Below are positions 51,192 through 63,169 of a DNA stretch of 64,000 nucleotides, one piece after another; positions within the stretch are counted from its first letter, which is position 1; the number at the start of each line of letters is the position of its first letter. The DNA lies in assembly GCF_026151205.1 (NCBI RefSeq), contig NC_087077.1, positions 6,844,483 to 6,908,482 of the forward strand, given 5' to 3'. The notes under the pieces are model-generated. The model was not told the origin of the DNA. It was given only the letters and a program-made list of their open reading frames with translations, and searched no databases. Made by a program: the position numbers and the translations under genes. This stretch comes from Bolinopsis microptera (Eukaryota > Ctenophora > Tentaculata > Lobata > Bolinopsidae).

Positions 51192-53755
51192 ATGAGATGG
51201 CTAGTTGTGCTGCTATCATTAATTTTGTGTATCCGTTCCGGCAAGTCTTATAGGTGCAATGAGCAAAAGGAGTAAGTTCAAATCTGAAGGATTTTTTTGT
51301 TTATTTTCCGTAATGATCTGCAGTTTAGTTTAATTAAAGAAATTTCCTTACCAACCTTAACCATTTTCTTTATGCAGAGATGCATATAATGTGTTAAACT
51401 GAAAACACAGATGCTAGAAAGATTCTGACGGTTCAAAATGTAATTATCTCGATCTTCATACCTGATATACCATTGTTCAACACACTGCGCTGGAGACACA
51501 ACCACAAACTCATCCGACATTCAGCAAGTATGGTTACAGATCTACACGAAGCCACTCACCACAACCAGCCAGACCACCACTCAGAGTTATGTCATTTTGG
51601 TGACTGTCTTAATCAGAGTTTTTAAAATCACCACCCTCAGGTGCTACCCTGAACATTTGAATTATATAGATTTAATCGTCACAATGCATCAGAAATACTA
51701 CCATAAACCGACCTGATATTAAACAAGTATGCTCACTATAATCAACACAAAACCACAAACAGACCACCATTGAGGATCACACCACCCACCGACCACCACT
51801 TGAAGAATCACCTTTAATCTCATCACCAGGTGTTCGGGAACTGACCAATGCTGCAACACTCGGAGCTTCTTCAACATCTGCTGTCCCCAAACCAGCACGT
51901 GCTGCGCCAACGGTCCCCGGGCCAAGTGTTGTGGTCCTCTAGACTCCTGCTGCGCTAACCACAAATACCGGGGGGTTGCTTGCTGCCCCTCTAGATACAG
52001 GTGCTTCCATCTTATTTCTTGGCAAGGGAGAGAGGGACCAGAGTGCACATTTTCAGAAGCATGTAATATTGTACGTTGATGTCATAATCAAATTCTACCC
52101 GCCAGAAATACAACGGCTATTTTGTTGTTAGCTATCGAATTTGACGTGGTAGTCGAGGCAACGGCTTTCTGGCTTTTATATTTGTTTATATTTGGCAATA
52201 TCAATGATATGACCAATGATATGACCACTGCAGCTTATCGCAAATGTTTTCAAACTTTTCCATGTCATCTAAAACATTCATCCAATCCTCGTTTTATTTC
52301 ATTTTATAAAATATATTAACCTTACTTTTATTTTAAAGCTTCTGTTTTCTTCATATGACTTTATATTCAAGTTTCACACTTAAGTGTGAAAAGTCAATGT
52401 TGAAAAAAAAAACCACCTAAAAGAGTAAAAGAGACGGGCCACTCCATCCAAATTTGGGCTTTTACTCGTTTTTTGCCATGCATTAAATCAATGATCGCTT
52501 GGTCATTGCATATTACATTCGATGAGCCTTGAACAACTTATTCAATAGTTAATTAGTTAATTAATTAATTAATTAATTAGTTAATTAGTTAATTAATTAA
52601 TTAATTAATTAGTTAATTAGTTAATTAGTTAATTAGTTAATTAGTTAATTAGCTAATTATCTAATTAGCCACTTAACCGGTCAGATGTTGCGGAGCGGGT
52701 CGGTACGGAGGGCTCCGTAATGCGTGCTGCTACAAAGTACCAGTGTGGTTGTGGATTATTATGGGAATATCTCTCTCGTCTATCTTGCTGATGTTACTGC
52801 TGTCACTTGTTGAGTGTATGGTGGAGGAACAGGCTAACAGGACGCCAAGTAATCGAGATAGCTATGGTGAGTCGTGTGTGATTTAAGATAAATACCCGTA
52901 TTACTTAGCCCTGGGGTTTATTATTATGATTTGACCTCACACAATGGCGTAACGTTGCCTGTTGGCGCCCCCCTGTTGGCGCCCCTCCCTAAAATTGAAC
53001 AAATTAGGTGATTTTAGAGGATACGCCGGTAAAATCTCTAAAAAAGTGTGTATCTAGAGCAAAACGCACAGTTTTGCTAGTACTTTAGTTAAGTTTTCGA
53101 AATTGTCCCACATTCAAACGACGATTTGGCGCCCCCCTAAGACGGCGCCCCCCTGCACAGCGGGGTCAGCAGGGCCCTTTGTTACGCCACTGACCTCACA
53201 TATGAATAATTCTATCAAATTCCACCCTTATTAGGGAACGCTTACCACGACAACCCACACGACTACGGGACGTATAGTAACTACAACAGTAACGACTTGT
53301 ACAACGAACCACGTGGTTACACCACCCCTCCACCCTCCTACACCACCCCACCTCCCAACTACGACCAGTCAGTCACCCCCAACAGGACCACATCTAACCA
53401 GGGTGGAGGTGGGGTACAGCGGGGTGAGACACAACAACATGAAGCGACAGACAGTCTCGATCAGTCAGATTTGAGTGGGGTGTTGGCTGATGCTGAGACC
53501 TCCAGGACTGATACGGAGGGAACTGATTTGGAGATGTCAGTGTCGCTGAATGAGTCACATGATGTGTCACGCGACACATATGAGGAGTCGCGCGACACAC
53601 GTGATACACGTGAGGAGGCAGGGCTGGTGTCTCCGTTAGGGAACATGTGGGACAGGTACTTGACAAGAAAACTAAAAAGGAGGAGTAGAAATTCTAGAGA
53701 CGGTGATAAATCTGGAGAAGAAGAACAAAGCACTTCAACTTATTTTACTGGGTGA
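51192..53755 (+). CDS. Single-pass membrane protein with paired-cysteine ectodomain and PPxY tail (paralog A)
   Basis: Exons 51192-51271, 51830-52000, 52685-52866 and 53235-53755 join to 317 residues. Order: signal peptide (about 1-20); a cysteine module with one single Cys and eight CC pairs (TDQCCNT, CCGPLDSCC, VACCP); a transmembrane segment (VPVWLWIIMGISLSSILLML); then a cytoplasmic tail with PPSY and PPNY, Ser/Asp/Glu-rich sequence and a basic KLKRRSRNSR patch. PPxY binds WW domains, as in NEDD4-type ligases. The CC pairs recall granulins but the spacing is not canonical. The stop at 53753 is overlapped by a strong donor (GG|GTGAGT), so a longer isoform is possible. Paralog B (57248-59999) has the same plan. 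Its ligand and role are unknown. Confidence 0.8.
52543..52672 (+). repeat. (TTAATTAG)n-like microsatellite before an exon
   Basis: About 130 bp of ttaa/ttag tetramers end a dozen bases before exon 3 of the membrane-protein gene, where the branch point and polypyrimidine tract would normally be. Confidence 0.9.
52960..53170 (-). repeat. Dispersed repeat, partner of 5500-5660
   Basis: The reverse complement shares blocks and order with 5500-5660. It lies in intron 3 of paralog A and has ggcgccccc tracts at each end. Confidence 0.65.
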
Positions 53756-55001
53756 GTGAAAGTCATAATATTCATTTACCGAGTTCTCTAAATTCAATAT
53801 CTAACATCAAAATTGAAAGGTATGTGTATCGGGAACCCAAACTAATTGTGTGGTATTTTTATGAAGATTTGTGCGATAGTACTAAATCATTGATTTTCCG
53901 ATTCGTTAAATCATTACATTCAAAAGTGTAATGAAATAACGATTAACGAGTAGGAAAATGTGATTATTATATATATATATGGTGTGAAATTTAATTAAAT
54001 TATGACACTAGGACTGGGTCAACAGTGGAACAAGGTATTTATATGAACAAGGTAGGTATTTGTACTCTATCAAACGATCCTAAAATCTGTGTAGCATTGT
54101 TTAGTTTGGAGGGAGTCACTTTTATCCTGTTTATAGGTCTTTCATTGCACGTACACGATAGACATTCTGACATTCGATCACCGCCCTAAACGGGTATTCA
54201 TTCTCTGACATTGGCACGTTATTCTCTTCCTCTTTGATAGGGTTCGGTTATTAGTTTATGAATAAATAATGCACATTCCTTCACAGTTCACACTTCCTAA
54301 ACTGTTGAATTAGGTTACATTCCTCTGGTATCTGGGTTACTCTTTTAATTTCTTTTACTGTTCTACTTCTAACTTTTAATCTTTATTATACGTTAATATT
54401 CTTTGTAAACATTTTATTACATTGGTAACTATACACAATACACTTTATACCATGCACAAATAAAACTTGCTCGGTTTTTAATACATTTTGAAATAATTTT
54501 TGAACGCCTTTCAACTATGAATTATATTTCAAACGTTCGAATTGAACTTCAAACGACTTTGTTTTAAATCGAACCATCTTGATATAGAATTCAATTTCCA
54601 TAATGGTAGGAAGGTACCTGTCTCCATTTGGCTCCTCCCACATTTTTCTGGGCGGACTGTAAATCATCGTTTAGGCTAACAATAACTTGTGGCAGTAAAT
54701 TTCTCATTAGTGACAGAAATCCCATGTTGCTTAACCTATAAGATCGCCTGATGACAATAATCCAGCGCCTATAATCTAGACAAATAAGCCATTTATTCAT
54801 TGTATTAGACTACAGATAACTGTCCGGGGTGAGGTTTACTCAAGTTACAACTGACTCCTTTACCGGTGTAATTGCCGACAGGAACCAAAGTTATTCATAT
54901 CAATACAATGACGGGCATGTGTAAGAAATTTTGTACGAAGTTTGACTAAGTTAAAACTGCCCAATCTACTGTCAATACTGAGCCGTACACGCTAGAAAGT
55001 T
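53756..55001. other. Region between paralog A and the MARCH-like gene
   Basis: Mostly AT-rich. A possible extra exon of paralog A starts after the acceptor at about 54013, but the evidence is weak. No other gene seen. Confidence 0.4.
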
Positions 55002-55675
55002 CTACAATTCAGAATTATCGATGTAACTAGACAGATTATGTTTCCTAACAGTAACACTCCTCTCACTCCTCAAATTCCACCTATCATAAACCTCAACCAC
55101 CTTGTTGTTGTAAATACTCAGCCTTTCGTAAATCCTCACGTAGAATCCGGATTGGCAAAAGAAATAAAATACATACACAACCACTATAGTAACTGCCACG
55201 GCAGCCCTCGCTGGTGTTTTCTCATCTGTTTCAGCGTGAAGAAGATGACTTATGGAGACGAAACATACAACCGTCATAATCAAATTCAATGTCACTATCA
55301 CGATGTACTTTGTCTTCTTAAGCTTCAACATAGGATCGGCTTCCCACAAATTCCGTGGTAGCTCCACAGTTGTAACCCGGAACAGGAACGAACATCTCGG
55401 ACATCTTCCCTTGTAGTAGGTGTTCATCCAGTTGATCAGACAGGGGGATGAACAAGACCTTTAGTTTGAGAACACCAACATGGCTCTATGGTGGGTTTAC
55501 AGCTGCTGGGGTTCTTGCAGAAAATGCAGGTCCAAAGGATGTGAGATTTTGAGGTGTCATTTTCTTGGTCCTCTATCAAAGAGTTAGTGAGTTCTAAGAC
55601 TGCCGTGTCATTTTGCTGCTGGGTTTCTGCTGCAATTTCAGTGTCAGCTTCAATAACCTTGTCATTAACATCCAT
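55002..55675 (-). pseudogene. MARCH-type RING-CH membrane ubiquitin ligase with a one-base frameshift
   Basis: A MARCH protein ubiquitinates membrane proteins. The ATG at 55675 opens an acidic N-terminus, then CIFC...EPCWC...VH of a RING-CH (C4HC3) finger. At a run of five C (minus strand, 55440-55444) the frame breaks: the frame already read stops at 55436, while the rest of the finger (CLINW...CPRC), two hydrophobic helices (IVTLNLIMTVVCFVSI and VAVTIVVVYVFYFF) and the tail continue in the next frame to 55002. One missing base in the C run explains everything. There is no splice site that would repair it. Outside this point the frame is clean over about 220 codons, which argues for a very recent loss or an assembly error rather than old decay. 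An acceptor precedes the ATG, suggesting a 5'UTR intron. Confidence 0.85.
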
Positions 55676-57247
55676 CGTCAAACACTAAAATAAATGCAGA
55701 TAAATATATATATATTATGTTTATTATTTACGTTTTAACAATTTCATTGAAATCGAAACAGGAATGATGCCACCGAATAAAACAAAATCTAGAGAACTAG
55801 TTCATAGCTACTTACTCAATTAAATAACCTGTAATTATCTTATGGAGGATTAAAATAGCGAATCAGACGGCCAAGTTAATAATACGCTCATAATGAAATC
55901 TATCAAGAATCAAAATACAGTCAACACGCGATTCTGTAACATATTTCCCAGAATTGTAAATGCGTGATTTGTACGTGGCCTGTTGCTGCAAATTTAAACG
56001 TGGTCAGGTCAACAGAAGCTCCGAGAATCTTAAACATTTTTGATGATCCGAGAATCTTCAATGCTCAATCTATATGCAATCTAACAATGGAGATTTACAA
56101 TGACCAGATTTACCATAGTTAAAGGTCTGTTTATTTCTCGAGGGTAGATCTATGGGTTCTGTAGTGTTTTGTCTACACAACTACACAACTATAGTATATT
56201 AGTGGTTGAAAATGTTGAAATAATTTCGGTATCACCTTAAAAATGGAATCAAATCGATATGATTTTGAATCATTTTACTCAATTGCATCGTAGCCATCGA
56301 GTGCACCGTAATCTAACAAATATCTAACTGACTTGACTGAGCACAGATTAGCAGTTTTATTGACAGTCTAACTTCAGTCTAACTTCAGTACGACATCACA
56401 GTTGACACTAGACAGTGGGATAGCTGGCGAGGCTATCTGTAGTGATAGTGACAGTTCATTTCACTGCAGCTCTTGGGAGGACGAGGAGGAAATTAGACAG
56501 GGGAACTCGGTACGTGACGTCACGTACAGAAGGTCACGTGACCTTCTGTGACTTTTTATGTTTAGATTGACTTACTTTAACTATAGTAAGTAGATTGACT
56601 GTTCACTCTTTGTGTGGCTGTTTCTGATATTTTGTGAGTAGTTATTCATAATTATATGTCCAGACACTTTAATTCATTAAATTTTATCCAAGATTGTTTA
56701 CGAGTTGAACGGTAAGAAGGGAGTCACAAAAGTACCTCGACTACAAAATCTAGTTCAAACGGACAGACAGACAGACACACAAACAGATGCACAGACAAAC
56801 ACACATGAAGACAAGGAAAAATACCATAAACATGTTAAATAGGGACATGTGGGTCGCGGGGTTATTCTCAGACGTGACTTTACTAAGTTAATGAAGCTGA
56901 GATAAAATAACTTCAGAGCTTGGGAATTTAAGGGAGGGTATTTAAAATTTTACTTACCACTGATATGACGTGTTTTACTTCATACTGTCTGTTAATCTGC
57001 CTATTTGTATCTTGATATTATCAATGATAGTATATCTCTTTATAATTTGCACCCGAAACCCTGAAACGGAATCGTATATTATCGACCCAAGAACATTAAA
57101 TCAAAACATAACAAACAAATCTAATTGACCATATAACGCGTATTTAGTTAGATGAGTTAAAACTACGATGTGAAACAAAGAACGTCTCGCACGTAGAGAA
57201 GAGGTGGAAAAGATCTGAACAAGAACTGAAGAAAAAGCTGAACTGAT
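55676..57247. other. Gap between the MARCH-like gene and paralog B
   Basis: No supported exon. A palindromic cacgtgac-rich patch occurs at about 56511-56545 and a cagacagacagacaca tract at about 56761-56800. Promoters of the two divergent genes should lie here. Confidence 0.4.
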
Positions 57248-59999
57248 ATGCAAAATGGGCTGCTTACTGTAGTTTTATCTCTCCTTATCTTTCAGGTATG
57301 CAACTATGTAAAGTTTTAGTAATTGTTGCATGGACTCGTATTCAGTATTGAAAATTGAAAATTTGTTTTCTATTTGTTACTGATTTTTATTTTCAGGCTG
57401 CTGGATACAAATGTAACAAGGGAACGTGAGTTTACAACTTAATAATATTCCCATATCTGTACATTTTAACTTATATTTATCTACAATCTTTATTCAATAT
57501 ATTATGAATTGACCTAAACATATAGTAATAACTTTATAATGTGACCACACCCACGTGACTCATTACATGACACGTGACTGCACTGACACGGTTACAGATG
57601 TAACGAGACGGACCAGTGCTGCAACACGCAGAGCTTCTGGGGTAACAAGTGCTGCCAGGCTTCAGCCCAGTGCTGTTACCACCATAGCTGGACCGCATGC
57701 TGTGGACCCCTGGACAAGTGTTGCTGGGGGTACCATTACAGAGGGGTGTCGTGCTGTCCCCCCGGCTTCAGATGCTGTGGTGTAGGCAGGATGGGTAGGA
57801 GATCTGGGTGCTGCTGGATCACTCCCTTCTGGATATGGTAATTTGTAGTGTGACTGGTGTCTTGAGGCAGCAATGCGGGTCGGGACTATCACATACTTAG
57901 ACAAGACCCTCAGAGCAGACGCGATATTAACAGACATAAAAGACATGACAGTTGAATCAGCATACAACAGCTAGACTTTCTCTCCTTGCATTGGTCAAAA
58001 CCAGACTCCACAGAAACAATCAAACAGTATTAGACATACCCCTTTCTCACGACCACCCTCCTCAGATGTCCCGCATTTCCGGGGACAGTGTTCAAGTGCT
58101 GCAACCCTCACATCAACTCGGGAGTGTGCTGCCCCCGAGACGGCACCTGCTGCTACCACGGCACTTCCAACCACTGTTGTAAAGCCAAGGAGTCCTGTTG
58201 TTGGGACAAGGCTAAGGATGATGTGAAGTGCTGCCCTAAAGGAAGCGTGTGTTGTCCTGATCGGTCCAGACACGCTTGCTGCTTCAAGACACCTGTCTTT
58301 GTTTGGTAATGATTATGTCTGATTTGTATGCTCTTTTAGAAGCATTCGTGAGCAACTGCTAAAATTTGATAAAAGGGGTGCAACGACTGGCGGCCAATCG
58401 AAATCAACACTACTATTACCAGTACCTTTCACCAAAGACTGTCCGTTCAGCTAGTAAAAGCTAGTCGCTGCAAACCTTGTCACCCCTCAAATAAACAAAT
58501 AACTGACCTAACAGTAAGATGTTCCAGGATTCTATTGGGGATCTGCGGGTCAGTTATAGCGGCCCTGCTGTTATTGTCCCTGTACCAGTGCATCCAAGAG
58601 GAGTACAGTGAATACCAGTCCCAGAGAGTCGCTGGTAATCTCCCGTCTGATAATTCCTGGTACTACTACGACTACGGTCAGTGATAGGTTCAAACTTTTA
58701 GTAGCCAGCCTCTTGATTTTAGTGGCCGGCCGTTTTGAATCCAAACAAAGGAATAAAATTGTTTTCGGGTGATTCATGCTAAACTGTTATTTATAATTCA
58801 GGCAGCACACTGACAAGAGACCACAGAAACTCTTCCGCTTCCCGACAACCTCCAGAGTACGAACCACCACCCTCTTATGGTAGCACTAGCAACACACCTG
58901 GTAACCATGGTAACCCTAGTACCACCGCTAACAGTAGAGCAGGAGGGAATGCTCCTAAACCAGCCACCCCGCAGAACACCAGAAACAATGCTTTATCTAT
59001 GGTTAGTATACTTCTTTATCACCTGTAGAACTATTTCGCTCAGACTCGACTTTTTATTTGAAATGTTTGATAGAAATTGGTGACTAGATTAATATAAAAG
59101 ACAATACAAACCGTCATCTATTTTTCTTCAGCAGGGAGCAGAGAGTCGAGGGACAGAATATCACAGCTCAACAAGTCATGTGCACAGCTCAAACAGCGAC
59201 TTTCACAGCCTCACCAGTGAAACCTATTCAGGTGATTAAAAAGAGTGCTGGACTCTACAATCACATCTGACTTTATGACTCTTATATTAGCTCCTAATGA
59301 CCATGTCATATCTTTACGACCCTAATACTCTAATATGATCCCTGGCTCAATAATCACGCAGATCTCCAGCCAAGACCAGGTGATGAGATACTGAGGACCT
59401 TCTACGAGCACTCAGTCCCCAAACTCCAGAGGATGCTGTGCTCCCAACACCAGTGCACGGTTACTGACGGTAGTTGTGTGTACTGTATGGATAACATTAG
59501 TGATCGGGAGGAGTTTTCCGAACTTGAGGTTAATGCCCTTTCCAATGTTTTGTTAGTTTAAATTAGCTCGTGAGTTATCACTTATCGTTATATCGTATTG
59601 CGCGTCAACAGTCCAACATCAACTGTGCTATTACAGCTGTTGTGCAAATGTTTTCAATTTGTTATGAAAGTATACCTGTTACTGGGAGAATAATTCCAGG
59701 TGAGATGGTCTTTATGCACCGTCAACAAATTCTTCATTATCAATTAACTACGTGAATTGAAAATGATAAATTTAGATATTCGTTCGCAGATGAACAATTA
59801 TGATCGATCGTCAATTAAATAGACCAATTTTCAGGAAAGTTCACATCAAGAATTTCGTAACGATTCTCAGCAAGATGACGAAAGCAAAAACAAGACACAA
59901 TTATCAGATAAAGTTAACTTTAAATCAAGAGTTTCATACCAGAATCAGCCAAAAAAGGATATATTGAATGCACATAATCAACAAAATCTGTTACACTGA
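57248..59999 (+). CDS. Single-pass membrane protein with paired-cysteine ectodomain and PPxY tail (paralog B), mutually exclusive exons
   Basis: Exons: 57248-57295, 57397-57425, then EITHER 57598-57837 OR 58066-58305, then 58528-58676, 58802-59001, 59132-59231, 59362-59528 and 59835-59999. Each choice gives 365 residues. Order: signal peptide (MQNGLLTVVLSLLIFQ), a cysteine module (17 Cys: one single plus eight CC pairs), a transmembrane segment (ILLGICGSVIAALLLLSLY), then a tail with PPEY and PPSY, Ser/Thr/Asn-rich stretches, a C-terminal part with five cysteines (CSQHQC...CVYC) and a Gln/Asp/Lys-rich end. The layout matches paralog A. Exon 7 has a CAGCAG tandem acceptor. Extracellular binding by the module and recruitment of WW-domain ligases are inferences. 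Confidence 0.8.
57598..57837 (+). other. Alternative cysteine-module exon 3a of paralog B
   Basis: 240 nt, phase 2 in and out. It encodes TDQCCNT, QCCYHH, CCGPLDKCC, VSCCPPG and ends TPFWIW. Without splicing, the reading frame stops two codons into the donor (TGGTAA). Confidence 0.75.
58066..58305 (+). other. Alternative cysteine-module exon 3b of paralog B
   Basis: 240 nt, phase 2 in and out. It encodes FKCCNPH, TCCYHG, NHCC, SCCW, KCCPKG, VCCP and ends TPVFVW. The eight CC pairs align with exon 3a. The acceptor is CTCCTCAG at 58065. Confidence 0.75.
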
Positions 60000-60853
60000 A
60001 ACTTTATCGGCTATAAAACTACAAAACTTACAAATTTGTATATTTACATAAGATAAAGGGAAAAGATAATAATATTTCTTTATAATTGCACCCTTGTATT
60101 TCGTCAGATTTTGTAAATATAAATTGGAAACCTTACACTTGTTATATAAGATTGAGAAGAAATGTTATAATTTATATCGTGTGAATTTTAGAATGACCAC
60201 AAATAATTGCAATGAATCTATTATTTTCATATTATGTCGATTGTCGATTGCTCCCTTAACTGATTATTTAAGCTTGAATCCGATTCCTTCTTGATAATGT
60301 ACGGGTGGGGAAGCCCCAGATAAATGTAGTCGTTCCTTGAATCATCCAAGGTGTATAAAACTGTGAGTGACTCACGCGGTGAGCCATTAAAGATGTATAG
60401 ACCAGATTATACACATAAATAGATATAACTGCGACATGCACAGAAGTAATAAACTTCGATGGGTTCATCTGATTAGCAGCTAATTCCAATGACAGGGACA
60501 TTGTTGCTTCAGGATATCCCCTTCCTCGTTTAATACTTTAATAAGTGAGCAGTTGTATAACAAGAGGGCACGCCCCAGGGCTGGTGCTATGAAATGTCCT
60601 CGTCTGATAAGATATCTGACATGCCGGAGATCAGCTCACCGGCCATTGATAGAGTTTCTCCTCCCACTGACACTGACTCAGTGTAACCTGTAAAATTGTA
60701 GTCGGTTAGTGAACATGATTAAGTGTAAAATTTAGACCAGGTTATTGATGAGTCATGAACAGTTATTAGATTGATCACCAAAATAAATTTACCTATTACA
60801 GCTATGATAATATGTCACATTTAAATGTGTAAAACAAGCGATTCCAAGGAAAA
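60000..60853. other. Interval between convergent genes
   Basis: 3' flanks of paralog B (plus) and the coiled-coil gene (minus). No other supported gene. Confidence 0.4.
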
Positions 60854-62208
60854 CTAACTGTGGTTATGATCTCTACTCTTGTTATCTTTGTAGGTGCTTG
60901 TGTCTGACATTTTAGAAATGTCCAGACTTTTATCCAGAGATATGTCGTCATCATCGTCAATGTCATCGTCAATGTCATCTGACAGCAAGCTCAGATCCTC
61001 TGAAAAGGTAAGTATTACAGCTGTGGCTGTGGGGGAAATAAATTTTAAGTTAGAAACATTTCATTTTCGGCTAATCTACGAAACAGATAATTCTTCGAAG
61101 CTCACCAAAAGATATGTCTAGTTCATCAAGAAGTCCTTTCGTATTATTTTTGCCAGTTTTCTGACGCGATTTATAGTCTGCCGTGTAACTAGACCCTCTA
61201 GTTGCGGAACTGCCTCTCAAACCTGAAATTTGCAAAGATAGAAAATGCTCAGCTGGCAGCTTTAAAGATTTAGCAACAGGATCACAATCCATATTATAAG
61301 CGTACTTATGCACGAAATTTCCAGCAAATTTCTAAATTGCTTTCCATGCTAACTTTGCTTGCTAAAATGCAGCTTGACTGGCAACGCTGCCACAGTTTCG
61401 CACGGACTTAAAATCAGGGTCAGAAATAGAAAAGATTAAACTCACTGCCCGGGGTGGCTGATTCGTTCCTAAAAGGTGTACCACGACTCACACTACCCTC
61501 AAGTGAAGATAGTCGACCCTCTAAATCACAAACAGAGGACCTGAAAACAGGAACGTGACAAACCCACATGACATAGTGCATGCTGTGCGCAATTTCTTTA
61601 TGTTTCACTTACTGCTAACATTTCAACTTTAGTTATACTTTTGTCAATGCGCGCGGCAAAAGAGAAAGCTTAAAATGTGACCGCTAATTGTGCCCTGTTT
61701 TGCAGGATAAAAGGTCTACAATTTCAGACTTCCGCAATGCAATACATTATACAACAGTTTAAATATCCATTATTAAGGGGCAAGGTACCCTGCATCCTTT
61801 AATTACGAACTTGAGAATGGGTAAATGAGCGCAATTATCATTTAATGACTGTAATTGAGCGCTGGTTGATCTGCTCTGAAGACGTATTGTCTCTGAGAAA
61901 TGAGAAGCCTCGCTGTTGATCCGCTGACATTTCCGTAAACATTCCTTACTGTCCGAGATTGCTGACTTTACTTCTAACTCTACTTGCACTGAAACGAAAT
62001 GTGTCACGGATATTGGATATCAGTCCCGTCAATACAATTAATTACATGCTAATTGGAAATAGGGAACCTGTTCAAATAACAACATTTCACTAACATGAAA
62101 GAGATATGGTGGTAGTAGGGAAACATACGAGTTAACATACCTAGCCTACTTCTCAGTTTCTCCAGATCATTCTTTACTTCTTGGAAATCTTCTGCCTGTC
62201 TTAGCTTC
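60854..62208 (-). CDS. Coiled-coil protein with acidic C-terminus (3' part, 5 exons)
   Basis: Minus-strand exons 62208-62141, 61988-61811, 61540-61446, 61222-61106 and 60999-60854 join in phase (1, 1, 2, 1) to about 200 residues and a stop. The first two encode Leu/Glu/Lys-rich heptad-like helix (EVKNDLEKLRSRL, VELEVKSAISDSKECLRKC), so a coiled coil. The third has LEGRLSSLEG, the fourth is Ser/Arg/Lys-rich (YTADYKSRQKTGK), and the last is strongly acidic (DDIDDDIDDDDD). The donor after exon 2 (AA|GTTCGT) is weak, the others good. Upstream exons were not found within the window. Family unknown; a cytoskeletal or scaffold role would be a guess. Confidence 0.65.
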
Positions 62209-63169
62209 CTGAAATGGAAAGAACATAGTTTACGCTGATTACTAACCAACAAACATATAATGTACACTCAAAACGGAACAATTTGAACCATGATATGACC
62301 ATTAAATTGGAATACTAATACAAGGAGTCACTTTCTGCTTATTTTGCTGTAACGTCATATTAACATATAGTGTATTGGCTATGCCCCGCTTACTAGTTTA
62401 GCTCTTTCTAGTCCCCTGCTACACGGCATGTAAACAGGGATTGGCTAGTTAGAGGCGGTCCGTGTAGGCCTTACACTGTGCTTTCAGCAATACTCATACA
62501 TCGGTGTCAGTCTTATGCTTTAAATGCCTTACAAGCATAATCACAATATGAAATGCAATTTAAAAACGAATCAAATTGCGATCATAACTCTACTCGTTTG
62601 ACACTTATATTGCACTCATCAGTCGCCAAATGACAAAATGAATGCTGTCACCCGTTAAAAACGGTTATCCAAAGGCATGTCTTTCTAGCTTCATCTTATT
62701 GAGCTACATCACTTACGGTATCAGATATGTGATGTGACAGTATGTTGTGACAGGCTCCCAATAGACAATAAACTTTAACAAAGATTACTTCATATAACAT
62801 CATAAGTATATCAGCTGACAGTTTAAACCATATATTACATTGATAGTAATGGGACAATAATGATGGAGTATAACACCAAACAATCACTCTATTGTGTTAT
62901 TTACAGCCGGATAAAAGTTGGTACCAGGTTTTCTTGGCTGCCAGCCAGCGGCTAGTCATATGATTTTCTTGCAAGTCACGGAGACTTATTCTTTTGTGTC
63001 AAGGTAAACTGTGGAATCCACAGTTTACCTTGTGTCTGTTGAACACTGTTTATACGTGACACGTGAAAATTAAGACAAAGAAACTGTATCGTCTCATTTC
63101 TCAAGTACTATATTACCTCATTTCTCAATCAACCGTTTATAGTTTGTGCGAATTTGTAGCAATAACACC
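62209..63169. other. Upstream region of two divergent genes
   Basis: A consensus donor on the minus strand (ACC|GTAAGT near 62715) could end an earlier exon of the coiled-coil gene, but no convincing exon joins in phase. A perfect hairpin (14-bp arms, 63001-63031) lies about 140 bp upstream of the next gene. Confidence 0.35.
63001..63031. repeat. Perfect 14-bp-arm hairpin
   Basis: aaggtaaactgtgg and ccacagtttacctt are separated by three bases. It could be a regulatory palindrome or a simple foldback. Confidence 0.8.

Noticed and set aside
57598-57841. Exon 3a of paralog B as the true gene end (TGGTAA)
   Set aside because: The stop overlaps a donor, exon 3b ends in the same way, and both join in phase to the membrane-span exon, so intron retention rather than a gene end is likelier.
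58089-58305. Serial inclusion of both cysteine modules via donor 57794 and acceptor 58089
   Set aside because: It is in frame but deletes the conserved end of the first module; the equal 240-nt exons with matching phases favour mutual exclusion. It is kept as a testable alternative.
60894-61121. Plus-strand Ser-rich frame
   Set aside because: It is the antisense of the acidic last exon of the coiled-coil gene, whose minus-strand frame joins its neighbours in phase.
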